Shown: one piece after another, positions 1 to 9,582 of the stretch
Numbering within the stretch: the stretch's first letter is position 1
Layout: each line of letters begins with the position of its first letter
Assembly (NCBI RefSeq): GCF_018069895.1
Contig: NZ_JAGQDH010000008.1
Location: 1 to 64,000 of the forward strand
Direction of reading: 5' to 3'
Length of the DNA stretch: 64,000 nt
Source: Roseovarius autotrophicus
Lineage (GTDB): Bacteria; Pseudomonadota; Alphaproteobacteria; Rhodobacterales; Rhodobacteraceae
The notes under the pieces: model-generated
What the model was told of the DNA's origin: nothing
Database searches by the model: none
What the model saw: only the letters and a program-made list of their open reading frames with translations
Made by a program: the position numbers and the translations under genes

Positions 1-158
1 CGATCATCGGTCCGCTCAAAATGCATGTCTGCAGGACAGGTCTCCAATCCGTCGCATATCGCCTCAGTCAACCAACCAGACAGAGAATACCGCAAATGGC
101 TCAGGGCTTAAGTTAGCGCCTATGGGGTGAAACCCCCACCTCTGCCGCCGGTCGCCGC
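1..158. other. Left edge, no recognisable gene
   Basis: No reading frame here has a convincing start, ribosome-binding site or family resemblance. The stretch lies downstream of the minus-strand gene that ends at 159 and may hold its 3' untranslated region or the tail of something cut off by the window edge. Confidence 0.4.
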
Positions 159-740
159 TCAGCTCCGGCCTTCGCTCCATTCACCACCCTCGGGCGCACG
201 CCGCCTGGCCCAGAACCTGATCCACCGCACCCGGATCGCCCAGTAAACTGCGGCCAGCGCCACCAGCACCACGATATTGAACCACGGGATGATCCGTACA
301 TCCGGCCCCGCGACCTCGCGCAGCCCGACCGCATTGGGATAGATCGACAGGAACTCGTTGCGCCAACCGTAATGGCGCACCGCCACCCATTGCGCGGTCT
401 CGTCGGTGCGCCGCGATGTGAAGTCCGAGGCGCGGGCCTGCAAATTCGAGGTGTTGAACTTGAAATAGGGCGGCCAGCCCCAACCGGTATCCTCGTTGCG
501 ATAGACCATCGGCCGACCGTTGGCGCGGAAGGTCTGGATGAAGAACACGTCGCGCTCGGTGGCTGCGACATTCTCGCCGGTACTGGCGTTCGACCAGAAC
601 AGCGCGTTTTCGCCCGGATTGACGCGCTTTTCATAGGTGTCGGTGATACGCACGATATCGTGCTGCGGCAGGGTGTAATGCAGAAAGGCCACCACTACCG
701 TCCAGAAGACGATCCGCACCCCCCATTTCACATAGATCAT
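159..740 (-). CDS. DUF1523 family membrane protein
   Basis: This 193-residue protein has an N-terminal membrane segment (about residues 7-25), a long extracytoplasmic domain with the sequence YRNEDTGWGWPPYFKF in its centre, and a second membrane segment near residues 150-170 followed by a basic tail. The layout and the central motif match the DUF1523 family of Rhodobacterales, whose function is unknown. The start is supported by GGAGG nine bases upstream. It is the second gene of a likely two-gene operon with the small membrane protein upstream, separated by 13 bases. Family assignment is from recall of the sequence pattern; no biochemical role is proposed. Confidence 0.65.
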   Translation of the reverse strand: MIYVKWGVRIVFWTVVVAFLHYTLPQHDIVRITDTYEKRVNPGENALFWSNASTGENVAATERDVFFIQTFRANGRPMVYRNEDTGWGWPPYFKFNTSNLQARASDFTSRRTDETAQWVAVRHYGWRNEFLSIYPNAVGLREVAGPDVRIIPWFNIVVLVALAAVYWAIRVRWIRFWARRRAPEGGEWSEGRS

Positions 741-753
741 TCCCGGGACCTCC

Positions 754-1020
754 TCAGTTGAAATTCGTCAGCCAGATGAGCAACCCGATCGCCGTCACCG
801 GCACGATATAGACCAGCCACAAAAGCCTGCGCCGCAAGGATCGTTCGTATTGCGCCATCCCCTCGGCGATATAGGCGGCGCGGTCGCCGGGGCGACCGGC
901 CTCTTCCCAGTCCCGCGCCATCGTCTCGCGCCGCCGCGCCCGGAAATACCACAACAGGCCCAGATACAGCGCCGTGAGCGCGATCAGCCCGAAGATCAGC
1001 AGGCGTATGAGGGCGACCAT
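754..1020 (-). CDS. Small two-TM hypothetical protein
   Basis: An 88-residue protein with membrane segments at about residues 3-22 and 65-83 around a charged, helical middle rich in Arg and Glu. The ATG at 1020 is chosen over the longer frame because GGGAGAG precedes it at the right distance. It is the promoter-proximal gene before the DUF1523 protein and is transcribed away from the cyclase-family gene at 1110, so the 89 bases between hold both promoters. No family was recognised. A small membrane partner of the DUF1523 protein is possible, but that is a guess from adjacency. Confidence 0.6.
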   Translation of the reverse strand: MVALIRLLIFGLIALTALYLGLLWYFRARRRETMARDWEEAGRPGDRAAYIAEGMAQYERSLRRRLLWLVYIVPVTAIGLLIWLTNFN

Positions 1021-1109
1021 GGGGCTCTCCCTTGTGACGGCGAATCCTTGCAAAGCGCAGAATCATGCTAGGCTCTCCCGATGACCCTCGAAACCCGAAA
1101 GGAGAGCCC

Positions 1110-1925
1110 ATGTGTGATGTCTGTATCATCAAGGCGGTCAAGGACCGGATGCTGTCGCGGCGCGGCTTTTTCACCGCTGCCGCCTCGGTGGGGGCGGCCA
1201 CGGCGCTTGCCCCTCTTGGCGCACCCGCCGCGCTGGCCCGGGGCCATGGCGCGGTGGCGGATCTGACCCACACCTATGACGCCGAGTTTCCGACCTATTT
1301 CGGCGCACCCGGCATTTCGGTGGAGCAGAATTTCAACTTTGCCGAACACAGCTTCAACCTGATGACGCTGACGGTGAACGAGCATACCGGCACCCATATC
1401 GACGCGCCGTTGCATTTCTCGGCCGATGGCACCTCGGTCGATGAGATCCCCGTGGGCGATCTGGTGGCGCCGCTCTGCGTGGTCGATATCGCCGCGCGCG
1501 CGGCTGGCGATGCCGATACGCAGGTGACGCCCGACGACCTGCGCGCCTGGATCGCGCAGCATGGCCCGATCCCGGACGGGGCCTGCGTCGCGCTTTATTC
1601 CGGCTGGGGGGATAAGGTGGGCAGCGATGCGTTCCGTGGCTTCGACGGCGAGAAACAGCATTATCCGGGCTTTCATATCGAGGCTGCGCAGATGCTGATC
1701 GAAGAGACCGGCGCGCGGTCCATCGCCAGTGATACGCTGTCGCTCGATCACGGGATATCGCCTGATTTCGCCACCCATTACGCCTGGCTGCCCACCGGGC
1801 GCTTCGGGATCGAGAACCTCGCCAATCTCGACAAGGTGCCCGCGAGCGGGGCCACCATCGTCATCGGCGCGCCCAAGCATCGCGGCGGCACCGGCGGGCC
1901 TGCGCGTATCTTCGCGCTGATTTGA
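1110..1925 (+). CDS. Tat-exported cyclase family protein
   Basis: A 271-residue member of the cyclase family (PF04199), which includes kynurenine formamidase and other metal-dependent amidohydrolases. The metal-binding motif HTGTHIDAPLH is at residues 92-102, with the His, Asp and His ligands intact. The N-terminus carries a twin-arginine signal (SRRGFF at residues 16-21, then an Ala-rich hydrophobic stretch), so the enzyme is probably exported folded to the periplasm, unlike cytoplasmic kynurenine formamidases. The ATG at 1110 has AAAGGAGAG just upstream. It stands alone, so the substrate cannot be inferred from neighbours. Hydrolysis of an N-formyl or cyclic amide is the likely reaction class. 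Confidence 0.75.
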   Translation: MCDVCIIKAVKDRMLSRRGFFTAAASVGAATALAPLGAPAALARGHGAVADLTHTYDAEFPTYFGAPGISVEQNFNFAEHSFNLMTLTVNEHTGTHIDAPLHFSADGTSVDEIPVGDLVAPLCVVDIAARAAGDADTQVTPDDLRAWIAQHGPIPDGACVALYSGWGDKVGSDAFRGFDGEKQHYPGFHIEAAQMLIEETGARSIASDTLSLDHGISPDFATHYAWLPTGRFGIENLANLDKVPASGATIVIGAPKHRGGTGGPARIFALI

Positions 1926-1947
1926 CGCGGGCAGGGGGGGGGGCCGG

Positions 1948-2175
1948 TCAGTGAACCGTGACCGGCTCCATGTCGTTTTGCCGCGCGAGAAAGAACGCAA
2001 GCTTGCGGTCGCGCACCAGCGCAAGCCGCTCACCCTCGTTGGAATGCACCGCATAGAGCGTCTGCACACCCTCAAGCTGCGCGCGCACCTCCTCGGGCAG
2101 GTCGTCAACCTTCACCGGGCGCACATAGACGATGGGCCGCCCGTTCTGCGTTCCAAAATCGTATTTCACATCCAT
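1948..2175 (-). CDS. DUF1150 family protein
   Basis: A 75-residue soluble protein of the DUF1150 family, a small alphaproteobacterial family regularly encoded next to Hsp20. Recognisable parts are the YVRPV stretch near residues 17-21 and the C-terminal AVHSNEGERLALVRDR region. It starts 6 bases after the hsp20 stop and must share that transcript, which begins at a heat-shock promoter. No function is known for the family. Operon membership suggests a role in protein quality control under heat stress. Confidence 0.8.
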   Translation of the reverse strand: MDVKYDFGTQNGRPIVYVRPVKVDDLPEEVRAQLEGVQTLYAVHSNEGERLALVRDRKLAFFLARQNDMEPVTVH

Positions 2176-2181
2176 GATCGC

Positions 2182-2595
2182 TTACCCCTTGTTGATCCTG
2201 ATCCGTTGCACCACCGGCTCCGGCTCGATCCGCCGCAGATCGACATGCAGCAGGCCGTTCTCCATCACCGCCTCGCCCACCTCGACACCATCGGCCAGAA
2301 CGAAGGATCGCTGGAACTGTCGTGCCGCGATCCCGCGATGGAGGAACACGCGCGCCTCGTCGTTCTCGGACTGACGTCCGCGAATGACCAGTTGCCGGTC
2401 CTCGACCGTGATCGCGAGGTCGTCCTCGGCAAAGCCCGCCACCGCCAGCGTGATGCGGTACGAATTCGGCGAGGTCTGCTCGATGTTGAAGGGCGGATAG
2501 CCCTCGTTACCGGATTTGGCGCTGCGCTCGAGCATGCGTTCAAGTTGCTCGAAGCCCAACAGATAGGGATGCGACCCCAGAGTAAGCTTTGTCAT
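2182..2595 (-). CDS. Small heat-shock protein, Hsp20 family
   Basis: A 137-residue alpha-crystallin-type chaperone that binds unfolding proteins without ATP. The alpha-crystallin domain covers about residues 30-125, with PPFNIEQTSPNSYRITLAVAGF opening in typical form, a beta-strand region ending in LVIRGRQ, and LHRGIAARQFQRSF in the middle. The start at 2595 (MTKLTLGSHPYLLGFEQLER) is the family's usual N-terminus. Transcription probably starts from the sigma-32 promoter at 2662-2691, so the gene should be heat-induced. It is the first gene of an operon with the DUF1150 gene. Confidence 0.9.
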   Translation of the reverse strand: MTKLTLGSHPYLLGFEQLERMLERSAKSGNEGYPPFNIEQTSPNSYRITLAVAGFAEDDLAITVEDRQLVIRGRQSENDEARVFLHRGIAARQFQRSFVLADGVEVGEAVMENGLLHVDLRRIEPEPVVQRIRINKG

Positions 2596-2661
2596 GACAC
2601 GTCCTTGAGCGTAAGCGACCGTCCTTGGTGTGGACCCCTTGCAAGGCGGCCCCACCGCACG

Positions 2662-2691
2662 AATATGGGGCGCGTCCCCATTCCGTGCAAG
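2662..2691 (-). promoter_or_regulatory. Sigma-32 heat-shock promoter of hsp20
   Basis: Read on the minus strand: CTTGCAC (2691-2685), a 14-base spacer, then CCCCATATT (2670-2662). The known RpoH consensus is CTTGAAA, 13-15 bases, CCCCATnT, so the -10 half matches fully and the -35 half in five of seven positions. It lies about 70 bases upstream of the hsp20 start codon. Confidence 0.8.
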
Positions 2692-2758
2692 TGCTTTGCC
2701 AAGACCGGCAAATCCGGTATTCTCTGTGCTCACAGTCTTTTCAGGGGAATCGCTGACC

Positions 2759-2983
2759 ATGAATGCCTTTGGCGATCTGTCCATGAAGACCGAAGAGGTG
2801 CTGCGCGTGGAACTGGAAGAGTTTCGCCGCGAGCATCGCGATCTCGACGAGGCGATCCGCGCGTTGCAGGATCGCGGCACCGCCGACCAACTGACCCTGC
2901 AACGGCTCAAGAAAAAGAAGCTCTGGCTGCGCGACACCATCGCCCGGATCGAAGACCGGCTCTATCCGGACATCATTGCGTAA
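2759..2983 (+). CDS. YdcH / DUF465 family protein
   Basis: A 74-residue, highly charged protein predicted to form a helical hairpin or coiled coil, as usual for the DUF465 (YdcH/SlyX-like) family. The Arg/Glu-rich heptads REHRDLDEAIRAL and LKKKKLWLRDTIARIEDRL are typical of it. The ATG at 2759 has AGGGGAA ten bases upstream; a second Met at residue 9 is possible. It diverges from hsp20, with both promoters inside 163 bases. Function is unknown. Confidence 0.75.
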   Translation: MNAFGDLSMKTEEVLRVELEEFRREHRDLDEAIRALQDRGTADQLTLQRLKKKKLWLRDTIARIEDRLYPDIIA

Positions 2984-3029
2984 CCCGGCTTGATGGCTAT
3001 AGTGCGCGCTCCAAAGAGAGGGGCGCGGC

Positions 3030-3518
3030 ATGACGGGCGTGAAAGTGGGCATCATCATGGGTAGCCAGTCCGACTGGCCGACCATGCGTGAGGCCGCAGC
3101 GGTTCTGGATGAATTGGGCGTGGCTTATGAGACGCGGATCGTCTCGGCGCATCGCACGCCGGACCGGCTCTGGGATTATGGCAGGACGGCGGTTGCACGC
3201 GGCTTGCAGGTGATCATCGCGGGGGCGGGAGGGGCTGCGCATCTGCCGGGCATGATGGCGTCCAAGACGCGCGTCCCGGTGATTGGCGTGCCGGTGCAGA
3301 CGCGCGCGCTGTCGGGCGTGGACAGCCTCTATTCCATCGTGCAGATGCCGCGCGGCTTTCCGGTGGCCACCATGGCGATCGGGGCTGCGGGCGCGGCCAA
3401 TGCGGGGTTGATGGCAGCGGCGATCCTCGCCAATGGCGACGCGGGTCTCGCGCAGCGGCTTGATGACTGGCGCGCTGCGCTATCGGCCTCGATCCCCGAG
3501 GAGCCGCAGGATGACTGA
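3030..3518 (+). CDS. purE: N5-CAIR mutase PurE
   Basis: Class I PurE, which converts N5-carboxyaminoimidazole ribonucleotide to CAIR in purine synthesis. At 162 residues it has the family's normal length. The substrate-binding loop GSQSDWPTM is at residues 11-19, the catalytic-His segment SAHRTPDRL near residue 45, and [14 protein letters not shown] near residue 70. The stop overlaps the purK start by 8 bases, so the two are translationally coupled, as expected for enzymes that act in sequence. Confidence 0.95.
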   Translation: MTGVKVGIIMGSQSDWPTMREAAAVLDELGVAYETRIVSAHRTPDRLWDYGRTAVARGLQVIIAGAGGAAHLPGMMASKTRVPVIGVPVQTRALSGVDSLYSIVQMPRGFPVATMAIGAAGAANAGLMAAAILANGDAGLAQRLDDWRAALSASIPEEPQDD

Positions 3519-4587
3519 GCCGCTGGCCCCCGGTGCCACCATCGGCATTCTCGGCGGCGGTCAGCTTGGCCGGATGCTCTCGGTCGCGGCCGCGCGCCTT
3601 GGCTTCAAGTCCTGCGTCTTCGAGCCTGCCGGCGATTGCCCCGCGAGCCATGTAAGCAACTGCCATGTCAAGGCCGGGTATGACGACGAAGCCGCGCTCG
3701 CGCGCTTTGCCGAAAGCGTCGATGTGATCACCTACGAGTTCGAGAACATCCCCACAAGCGCGCTTGACCTGCTTGAGGCGCAGCGCCCCGTGCGCCCGAA
3801 CCGCCGTGCGCTCAAGGCCAGTCAGGACCGGTTGGTGGAAAAGGCGTTCCTGTCGGATATCGGCCTTGCCACCGCGCCTTTTGCGGCTGTTGACGATGCA
3901 CAGGACCTGGCCGAGGCGTTGGCCGGAATCGGCGCGCCCGGCATCCTCAAGACCCGCCGTTTCGGCTATGACGGCAAGGGACAGGCGCGGATCAATGCGC
4001 CCGGCGAGGCCGAGGCGGCGCTTGCTGCCATGAACGGACAATCGGCGATCTACGAGGGGTTCGTGGAATTTTCCCACGAGGTCTCGGTCATCGCCGCGCG
4101 CGGCCTTTCGGGCGAGGTGGCGTGTTTCGATCCGGGCGAGAACGTGCATGAGGGCGGTATCCTGCGCACCACCACCGTGCCCGCGCGGCTCTCGGCGATG
4201 CAGCGCGCCGATGCGGTGTTGCTGGCGGGGAAGATCCTCAACGCGCTTGATTATGTGGGCGTGATGGGGGTGGAGTTGTTCGTCACGCCCAAGGGCCTTG
4301 TCGTCAACGAGATCGCGCCGCGCGTGCACAATTCCGGCCACTGGACGCAGGCGGGCTGTGCCATCGACCAGTTCGAGCAGCATATCCGCGCGGTGGTGGG
4401 CTGGCCCTTGGGCGATGGTGCGCGGCACGCCGATGTGGTGATGGAGAACCTGATCGGCGCGGATATGGACCGTCTGCCGGACCTCATGCGCGATCCGCGC
4501 GCCGCGCTGCATCTCTATGGCAAGGCAGAGGTCAAGCCGGGGCGCAAGATGGGCCATGTCAACCGCGTCATCTCTTCGGGCAGCTGA
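3511..4587 (+). CDS. purK: N5-CAIR synthase PurK
   Basis: ATP-grasp enzyme that makes N5-CAIR from AIR, bicarbonate and ATP; its product is the substrate of PurE. The 358-residue protein begins with the nucleotide-fold motif [12 protein letters not shown] (residues 10-21), and the ATP-grasp core includes [13 protein letters not shown] and the C-terminal [14 protein letters not shown]. The start at 3511 lies inside the purE stop region and gives the expected N-terminus; a longer upstream frame would overlap purE further without gain. It is followed after 4 bases by a Nudix gene in the same direction. Confidence 0.95.
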   Translation: MTEPLAPGATIGILGGGQLGRMLSVAAARLGFKSCVFEPAGDCPASHVSNCHVKAGYDDEAALARFAESVDVITYEFENIPTSALDLLEAQRPVRPNRRALKASQDRLVEKAFLSDIGLATAPFAAVDDAQDLAEALAGIGAPGILKTRRFGYDGKGQARINAPGEAEAALAAMNGQSAIYEGFVEFSHEVSVIAARGLSGEVACFDPGENVHEGGILRTTTVPARLSAMQRADAVLLAGKILNALDYVGVMGVELFVTPKGLVVNEIAPRVHNSGHWTQAGCAIDQFEQHIRAVVGWPLGDGARHADVVMENLIGADMDRLPDLMRDPRAALHLYGKAEVKPGRKMGHVNRVISSGS

Positions 4588-4591
4588 GGCC

Positions 4592-5032
4592 GTGTCGCCC
4601 CGTCTGGCCGTGCGCGCGGTGATCGTCGAGGGCGGGCGGCTCTTGCTGGTCAACGCCTATGCCGATGCCGCAAGCACGCTCTGGTGCGCGCCGGGGGGCG
4701 GGGTGGTGGCCCACGCCTCCTTGCCCGAGAATCTCATCCGCGAGGTGCATGAGGAGACCGGACTGCGTATCCGGGTCGGCCCGCCCTGTCTGGTGAACGA
4801 GTTTCACGCGCCCGGCGGCGGGTTTCATCAGGTGGAGGTGTTCTTTCGCTGCCGTCTGGTCGAGGGGGCGCTGTCGGAGGGCTGGCGCGATCCCGAAGGC
4901 GTGGTGACGCGCCGCCGCTGGGTGAGCGAGGCAGAGCTTGACGGCTTGCGCGTGAAGCCTGCAAGCCTTGGCGCGGTCGCGTTCCGGCGCGGCATGGGTT
5001 ACGACCCGCTGGAGCCTATCGTCGGCCCCTGA
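4592..5032 (+). CDS. Nudix hydrolase
   Basis: A 146-residue Nudix protein, a pyrophosphohydrolase of unknown substrate. The Nudix box reads GGVVAHASLPENLIREVHEETGL. The metal-binding REVHEE core is intact, but the first conserved Glu (GX5E) is replaced by Ala. The GTG at 4592 is chosen because it lies 4 bases after the purK stop, while the earlier ATG would overlap purK by about 70 bases. Its 3' end overlaps the convergent EamA gene by 17 bases. Operon context suggests a nucleotide or purine-related substrate, which is an inference only. Confidence 0.8.
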   Translation: MSPRLAVRAVIVEGGRLLLVNAYADAASTLWCAPGGGVVAHASLPENLIREVHEETGLRIRVGPPCLVNEFHAPGGGFHQVEVFFRCRLVEGALSEGWRDPEGVVTRRRWVSEAELDGLRVKPASLGAVAFRRGMGYDPLEPIVGP

Positions 5033-5867
5033 GCGGAACCACCGAGAGCGCGACGCCACCCAGAACCACGACGCCCGCGATCATGAGCGGCAGGCCAAGC
5101 GTCTCGTCCAGAAAGAGCACGCCGCCTGCCATGGCGATCACCGGCACGGTGAGTTGCGCCACCGCCGCGACCGAGCCGGGCAGTCCCGGCAAGACCCGAT
5201 ACCACAACGCATAGCCAAGGCCCGAGGTGACCGCCCCCGACAGCACCGCCAGCGCGATCCCCTCCGCGCCAAGACGCACACCGCCGGAGGCCGGGATCAG
5301 GAGGCCAAGCACAAGGCCCAGGGGCGCGGCAATAAGGAAATTCGCGGCTGTCCCTTGCAGCGCGTCGGTGCTTTTGCGACCCGCAAGCGAATAGATGCCC
5401 CAGCCCAAGCCCGCCGCCGCCATCATCAGCCCGTGCAGCACGCTGACCTGCGGCCCCGCGCCGGGCCAGAGCAGCCAGACAAGCCCGGAAAACGCCAGCG
5501 CCGCCCCGAGCGCACGGCGCAGCGGCACGGTCTCGCGCGCGATCAGGCTTCCCGCGAACATGGTGATCTGCACCACGCCGAACAGGATAAGCGCGCCGAG
5601 GCCCGCATCGAGCACGGTATAGGCCCCGGAAAACCCGTAGATATAAAGCAAAAGCGCCGCCACGCCCGCGACCCGCCCCGGCCCGCCAAGCCGCACCCCG
5701 CCCCGCAGGCCGATGCAGAGCGCCGCCAGCATCGCCGCCCCGGCGATCAGCCGGATCGTGCCGAAACTCGTCGCGTCGATGCTGCCGCCCGCGAGCGCCA
5801 TCCGGTTCAGCACCGAATTGGCGGCAAAGGCGATCATGGTGAGGGCGGTCAGGAGAAAGAGGCGCAT
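5016..5867 (-). CDS. EamA/DMT family transporter
   Basis: A 283-residue inner-membrane protein with ten predicted transmembrane helices in two five-helix EamA halves, the drug/metabolite transporter layout. Each half starts with a short polar N-terminus and ends with a helix such as LVWLLWPGAG or LMIAGVVVLGGVALSVV. Members usually export amino acids, nucleosides or other small metabolites; the substrate cannot be told from sequence. It is a single-gene unit, convergent with the Nudix gene. Confidence 0.85.
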   Translation of the reverse strand: MRLFLLTALTMIAFAANSVLNRMALAGGSIDATSFGTIRLIAGAAMLAALCIGLRGGVRLGGPGRVAGVAALLLYIYGFSGAYTVLDAGLGALILFGVVQITMFAGSLIARETVPLRRALGAALAFSGLVWLLWPGAGPQVSVLHGLMMAAAGLGWGIYSLAGRKSTDALQGTAANFLIAAPLGLVLGLLIPASGGVRLGAEGIALAVLSGAVTSGLGYALWYRVLPGLPGSVAAVAQLTVPVIAMAGGVLFLDETLGLPLMIAGVVVLGGVALSVVPLRGRR

Positions 5868-5927
5868 GGCGATGGCTTAACGCGGCACGGCACGCGCGTA
5901 TAGTCGCAGTCTCTCGGGCAGGGCCAC

Positions 5928-6734
5928 TCAGGGATAGGACGGCGGCAGGTCAAGCAGTTCATCCAGTTGCCGCGCAATCCAGCCGCGCGGGATGAAATGG
6001 CCCCGCGCATGGACATCGAGCAGCACCCGTCCCCTGGCGCACTCCCAAGTCGTGCGCGCGAAGGTGTCGTGCTCGGTGATCGACCAGTCCTCCGCCTCCT
6101 GCCCCGGCCCGTCACAGCCCATCCGGTCGCGCCAGAGTTTGACCGGCCAGGTGGTCTCTCCCTCCGGGCCGAAGGGAAAGCGCAGCACCGTGTCGCGCGT
6201 GCCGTGGACATGGCGAAATTCGGCCGGGGCCTCTGCGCAGTCCTCATCCTGATCGAGCGTGCCAGAGACCGCCAGAACCGCCGCCACGCCATTGCCGTTT
6301 TCGCAGGCATAGCGCCAGGCCATGGCCGCGCCGTAGGAATAGCCGGAAACAAAGACGCGGTTGCGGTCGATGGGATAGCGTTTGGCTGCGTCCTCGATCA
6401 CGGCGGCGGCGAAATCCACGTCATCGGTTCGGCGCGTCCAGAAATCCCAGGTCTTGCCCGCGCCGTTGGGTGCGAGCAGCAGCACGCCGCGCCGCCGCGT
6501 CGCACCCGAGATGCGGCCGTGATTGACGATCAGTGGACCCTGACGCATCCAGCCGTGGAAATGCAGCAGCACTGGCAGCGGCGTCACCCCGTCCCAATCA
6601 TCCGGCTCCCTTACGTGATAGGCGCGCTCTCCGAGCGGGCAGGGCACGGCATCGCGGCACGGCGCGGGATCGGGGCCGGTGGCGAGGGTCTGCGAGGGCA
6701 GGAGAACGGCAAGCAGCAGAAGAAACAGGCGCAT
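5928..6734 (-). CDS. Secreted PHB depolymerase-like esterase
   Basis: A 268-residue alpha/beta-hydrolase of the LpqC/polyhydroxybutyrate depolymerase or feruloyl-esterase group. From the ATG at 6734 the first 18 residues (MRLFLLLLAVLLPSQTLA) form a clear Sec signal peptide, so the mature enzyme is periplasmic or secreted. The oxyanion region LHFHGW, the nucleophile elbow GYSYG and the late catalytic His in ARGHF are all present. Known relatives cleave ester bonds in polyhydroxyalkanoates or plant phenolic esters; which applies here is unclear. Upstream in-frame ATGs at 6755 and 6773 would hide the signal peptide. Confidence 0.75.
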   Translation of the reverse strand: MRLFLLLLAVLLPSQTLATGPDPAPCRDAVPCPLGERAYHVREPDDWDGVTPLPVLLHFHGWMRQGPLIVNHGRISGATRRRGVLLLAPNGAGKTWDFWTRRTDDVDFAAAVIEDAAKRYPIDRNRVFVSGYSYGAAMAWRYACENGNGVAAVLAVSGTLDQDEDCAEAPAEFRHVHGTRDTVLRFPFGPEGETTWPVKLWRDRMGCDGPGQEAEDWSITEHDTFARTTWECARGRVLLDVHARGHFIPRGWIARQLDELLDLPPSYP

Positions 6735-6799
6735 GGCAACCTCGGGCAACGACATGCCCACGCTAACTGGCACGCCTGAAATGTCATGTCACAAGCCTG

Positions 6800-7513
6800 T
6801 CAGACACGGGCGAGATAGACCGCCTGGGTAAAGGGTTTGCCCTGCAATGGGTTGTCGAATACCACTGTTTCGGCCCAGGCTTCGGCAAAGACCCCGGCAA
6901 GGCGTGCGGTAAACTCCGCATCTGGCGGCTCGTTCGACCAGAGGCCGAAAATCCCGCCCGGCTTGAGGTGGCGGCGCACCCCGCGCAGCCCCTCGGGGTG
7001 ATAGAAAGACGTGCTGCGCGCATCCAGAAGCGCCTCGGGGGAATGGTCGATATCGACAAGGATCGCGTCATACCGGCGGTGCGGCGTGGTGGGGTCATAG
7101 CCCTCGGGCGAGGCGGTGAGGGCAAAGAAATCACCCCGGATCAGGCGGCAGCGCGGATCGCCCGTCAGCACCGGCCCAAGCGGCAACAGCCCGTTTTCAT
7201 GCCATTCGATCACCGGTTTCAGATATTCCACCACATCGAGACGCCGCACCCGGTCCGACGCCAGCACCGCCTGCGCCGTATAGCCAAGCCCAAGCCCGCC
7301 CACGACCACATCGAGCGCATCGCCGCCGCAGGCCGCCACCCCGAGCCGCGCCAGCGCCACCTCGGAGGCGGTGAAGGCGCTGGTCATCAGGAATTCCTCG
7401 CCCAGCTTGATTTCCAGAACGTCCTGCCCGAGCCGAAGATCGCGGCGGCGGCGCAGGGAAATCGCACCGATCTCGGTGGGCTGATAGTCGAGTTCCTCGA
7501 ACATGGCGGACAT
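6800..7513 (-). CDS. Spermidine synthase-like methyltransferase
   Basis: A 237-residue Rossmann-fold protein of the spermidine synthase-like/SAM-dependent methyltransferase group. Visible motifs are the glycine-rich loop VVVGGLGLGYTA near residue 70, the acidic ribose-binding end of strand 2 (DVVEYLKPVIEW) and the IDIDHSP motif corresponding to the catalytic-Asp region of polyamine synthases. The 7513 start is preferred because GGAGCG precedes it. True polyamine synthases are usually longer and carry an N-terminal beta-domain, so the reaction is not certain. Confidence 0.65.
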   Translation of the reverse strand: MSAMFEELDYQPTEIGAISLRRRRDLRLGQDVLEIKLGEEFLMTSAFTASEVALARLGVAACGGDALDVVVGGLGLGYTAQAVLASDRVRRLDVVEYLKPVIEWHENGLLPLGPVLTGDPRCRLIRGDFFALTASPEGYDPTTPHRRYDAILVDIDHSPEALLDARSTSFYHPEGLRGVRRHLKPGGIFGLWSNEPPDAEFTARLAGVFAEAWAETVVFDNPLQGKPFTQAVYLARV

Positions 7514-7581
7514 GGGCGCTCCGGGTCGTTGCCGTAGCAGCCTACGCGGTGGGGCCATGCCTGTCGATGGCCGTGGCCATG

Positions 7582-7610
7582 AAAAAGGGCCGCCCCGATA
7601 GGGGCGACCC
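7582..7610 (-). terminator. Rho-independent terminator of sat-cysC
   Basis: On the minus strand GGGTCGCCCC, a TATC loop and GGGGCGGCCC form a strong stem followed directly by TTTTT. It lies 40 bases after the sat-cysC stop, in the right direction to end that transcript. Confidence 0.85.
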
Positions 7611-7649
7611 GATGAGGTGTGTCAGACCTTGCGGCCTGCCGTGCGGGGA

Positions 7650-9356
<1,707 letters not shown>

Positions 9357-9384
9357 GATAACCTTCGTCGTCTCTGGATACAGC

Positions 9385-9404
9385 GGCGCAAGGAGCCTTG
9401 CGCC
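9385..9404 (-). promoter_or_regulatory. Hairpin in sat-cysC leader
   Basis: GGCGCAAG and CTTGCGCC form a perfect 8-bp stem around a 4-base loop, 29 bases upstream of the sat-cysC start. No U-tract follows in the direction of the gene. It could shape the leader RNA or be a protein-binding palindrome. No known sulfur riboswitch was recognised. Confidence 0.4.
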
Positions 9405-9582
9405 GTTTGCGCGCGGCTTAGACCCGGAAGGCGGCGCAATTCAAGCACCTCCGGGGCTTTTCTGGAAAATGAGGCGGATTTGGCGCGGTTTCGGCGGTAT
9501 ATGGGACAATATCGCGCGGGCGATGCTGCATCGCAGTGACGGTTCCGCGCCTGTTACCTTCGGGAAAACGGGCGTTCCGCGC

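Noticed and set aside
9357-9430. SAM or other sulfur riboswitch before sat-cysC
   Set aside because: Only one simple stem is present; none of the conserved cores of known riboswitch classes could be seen.
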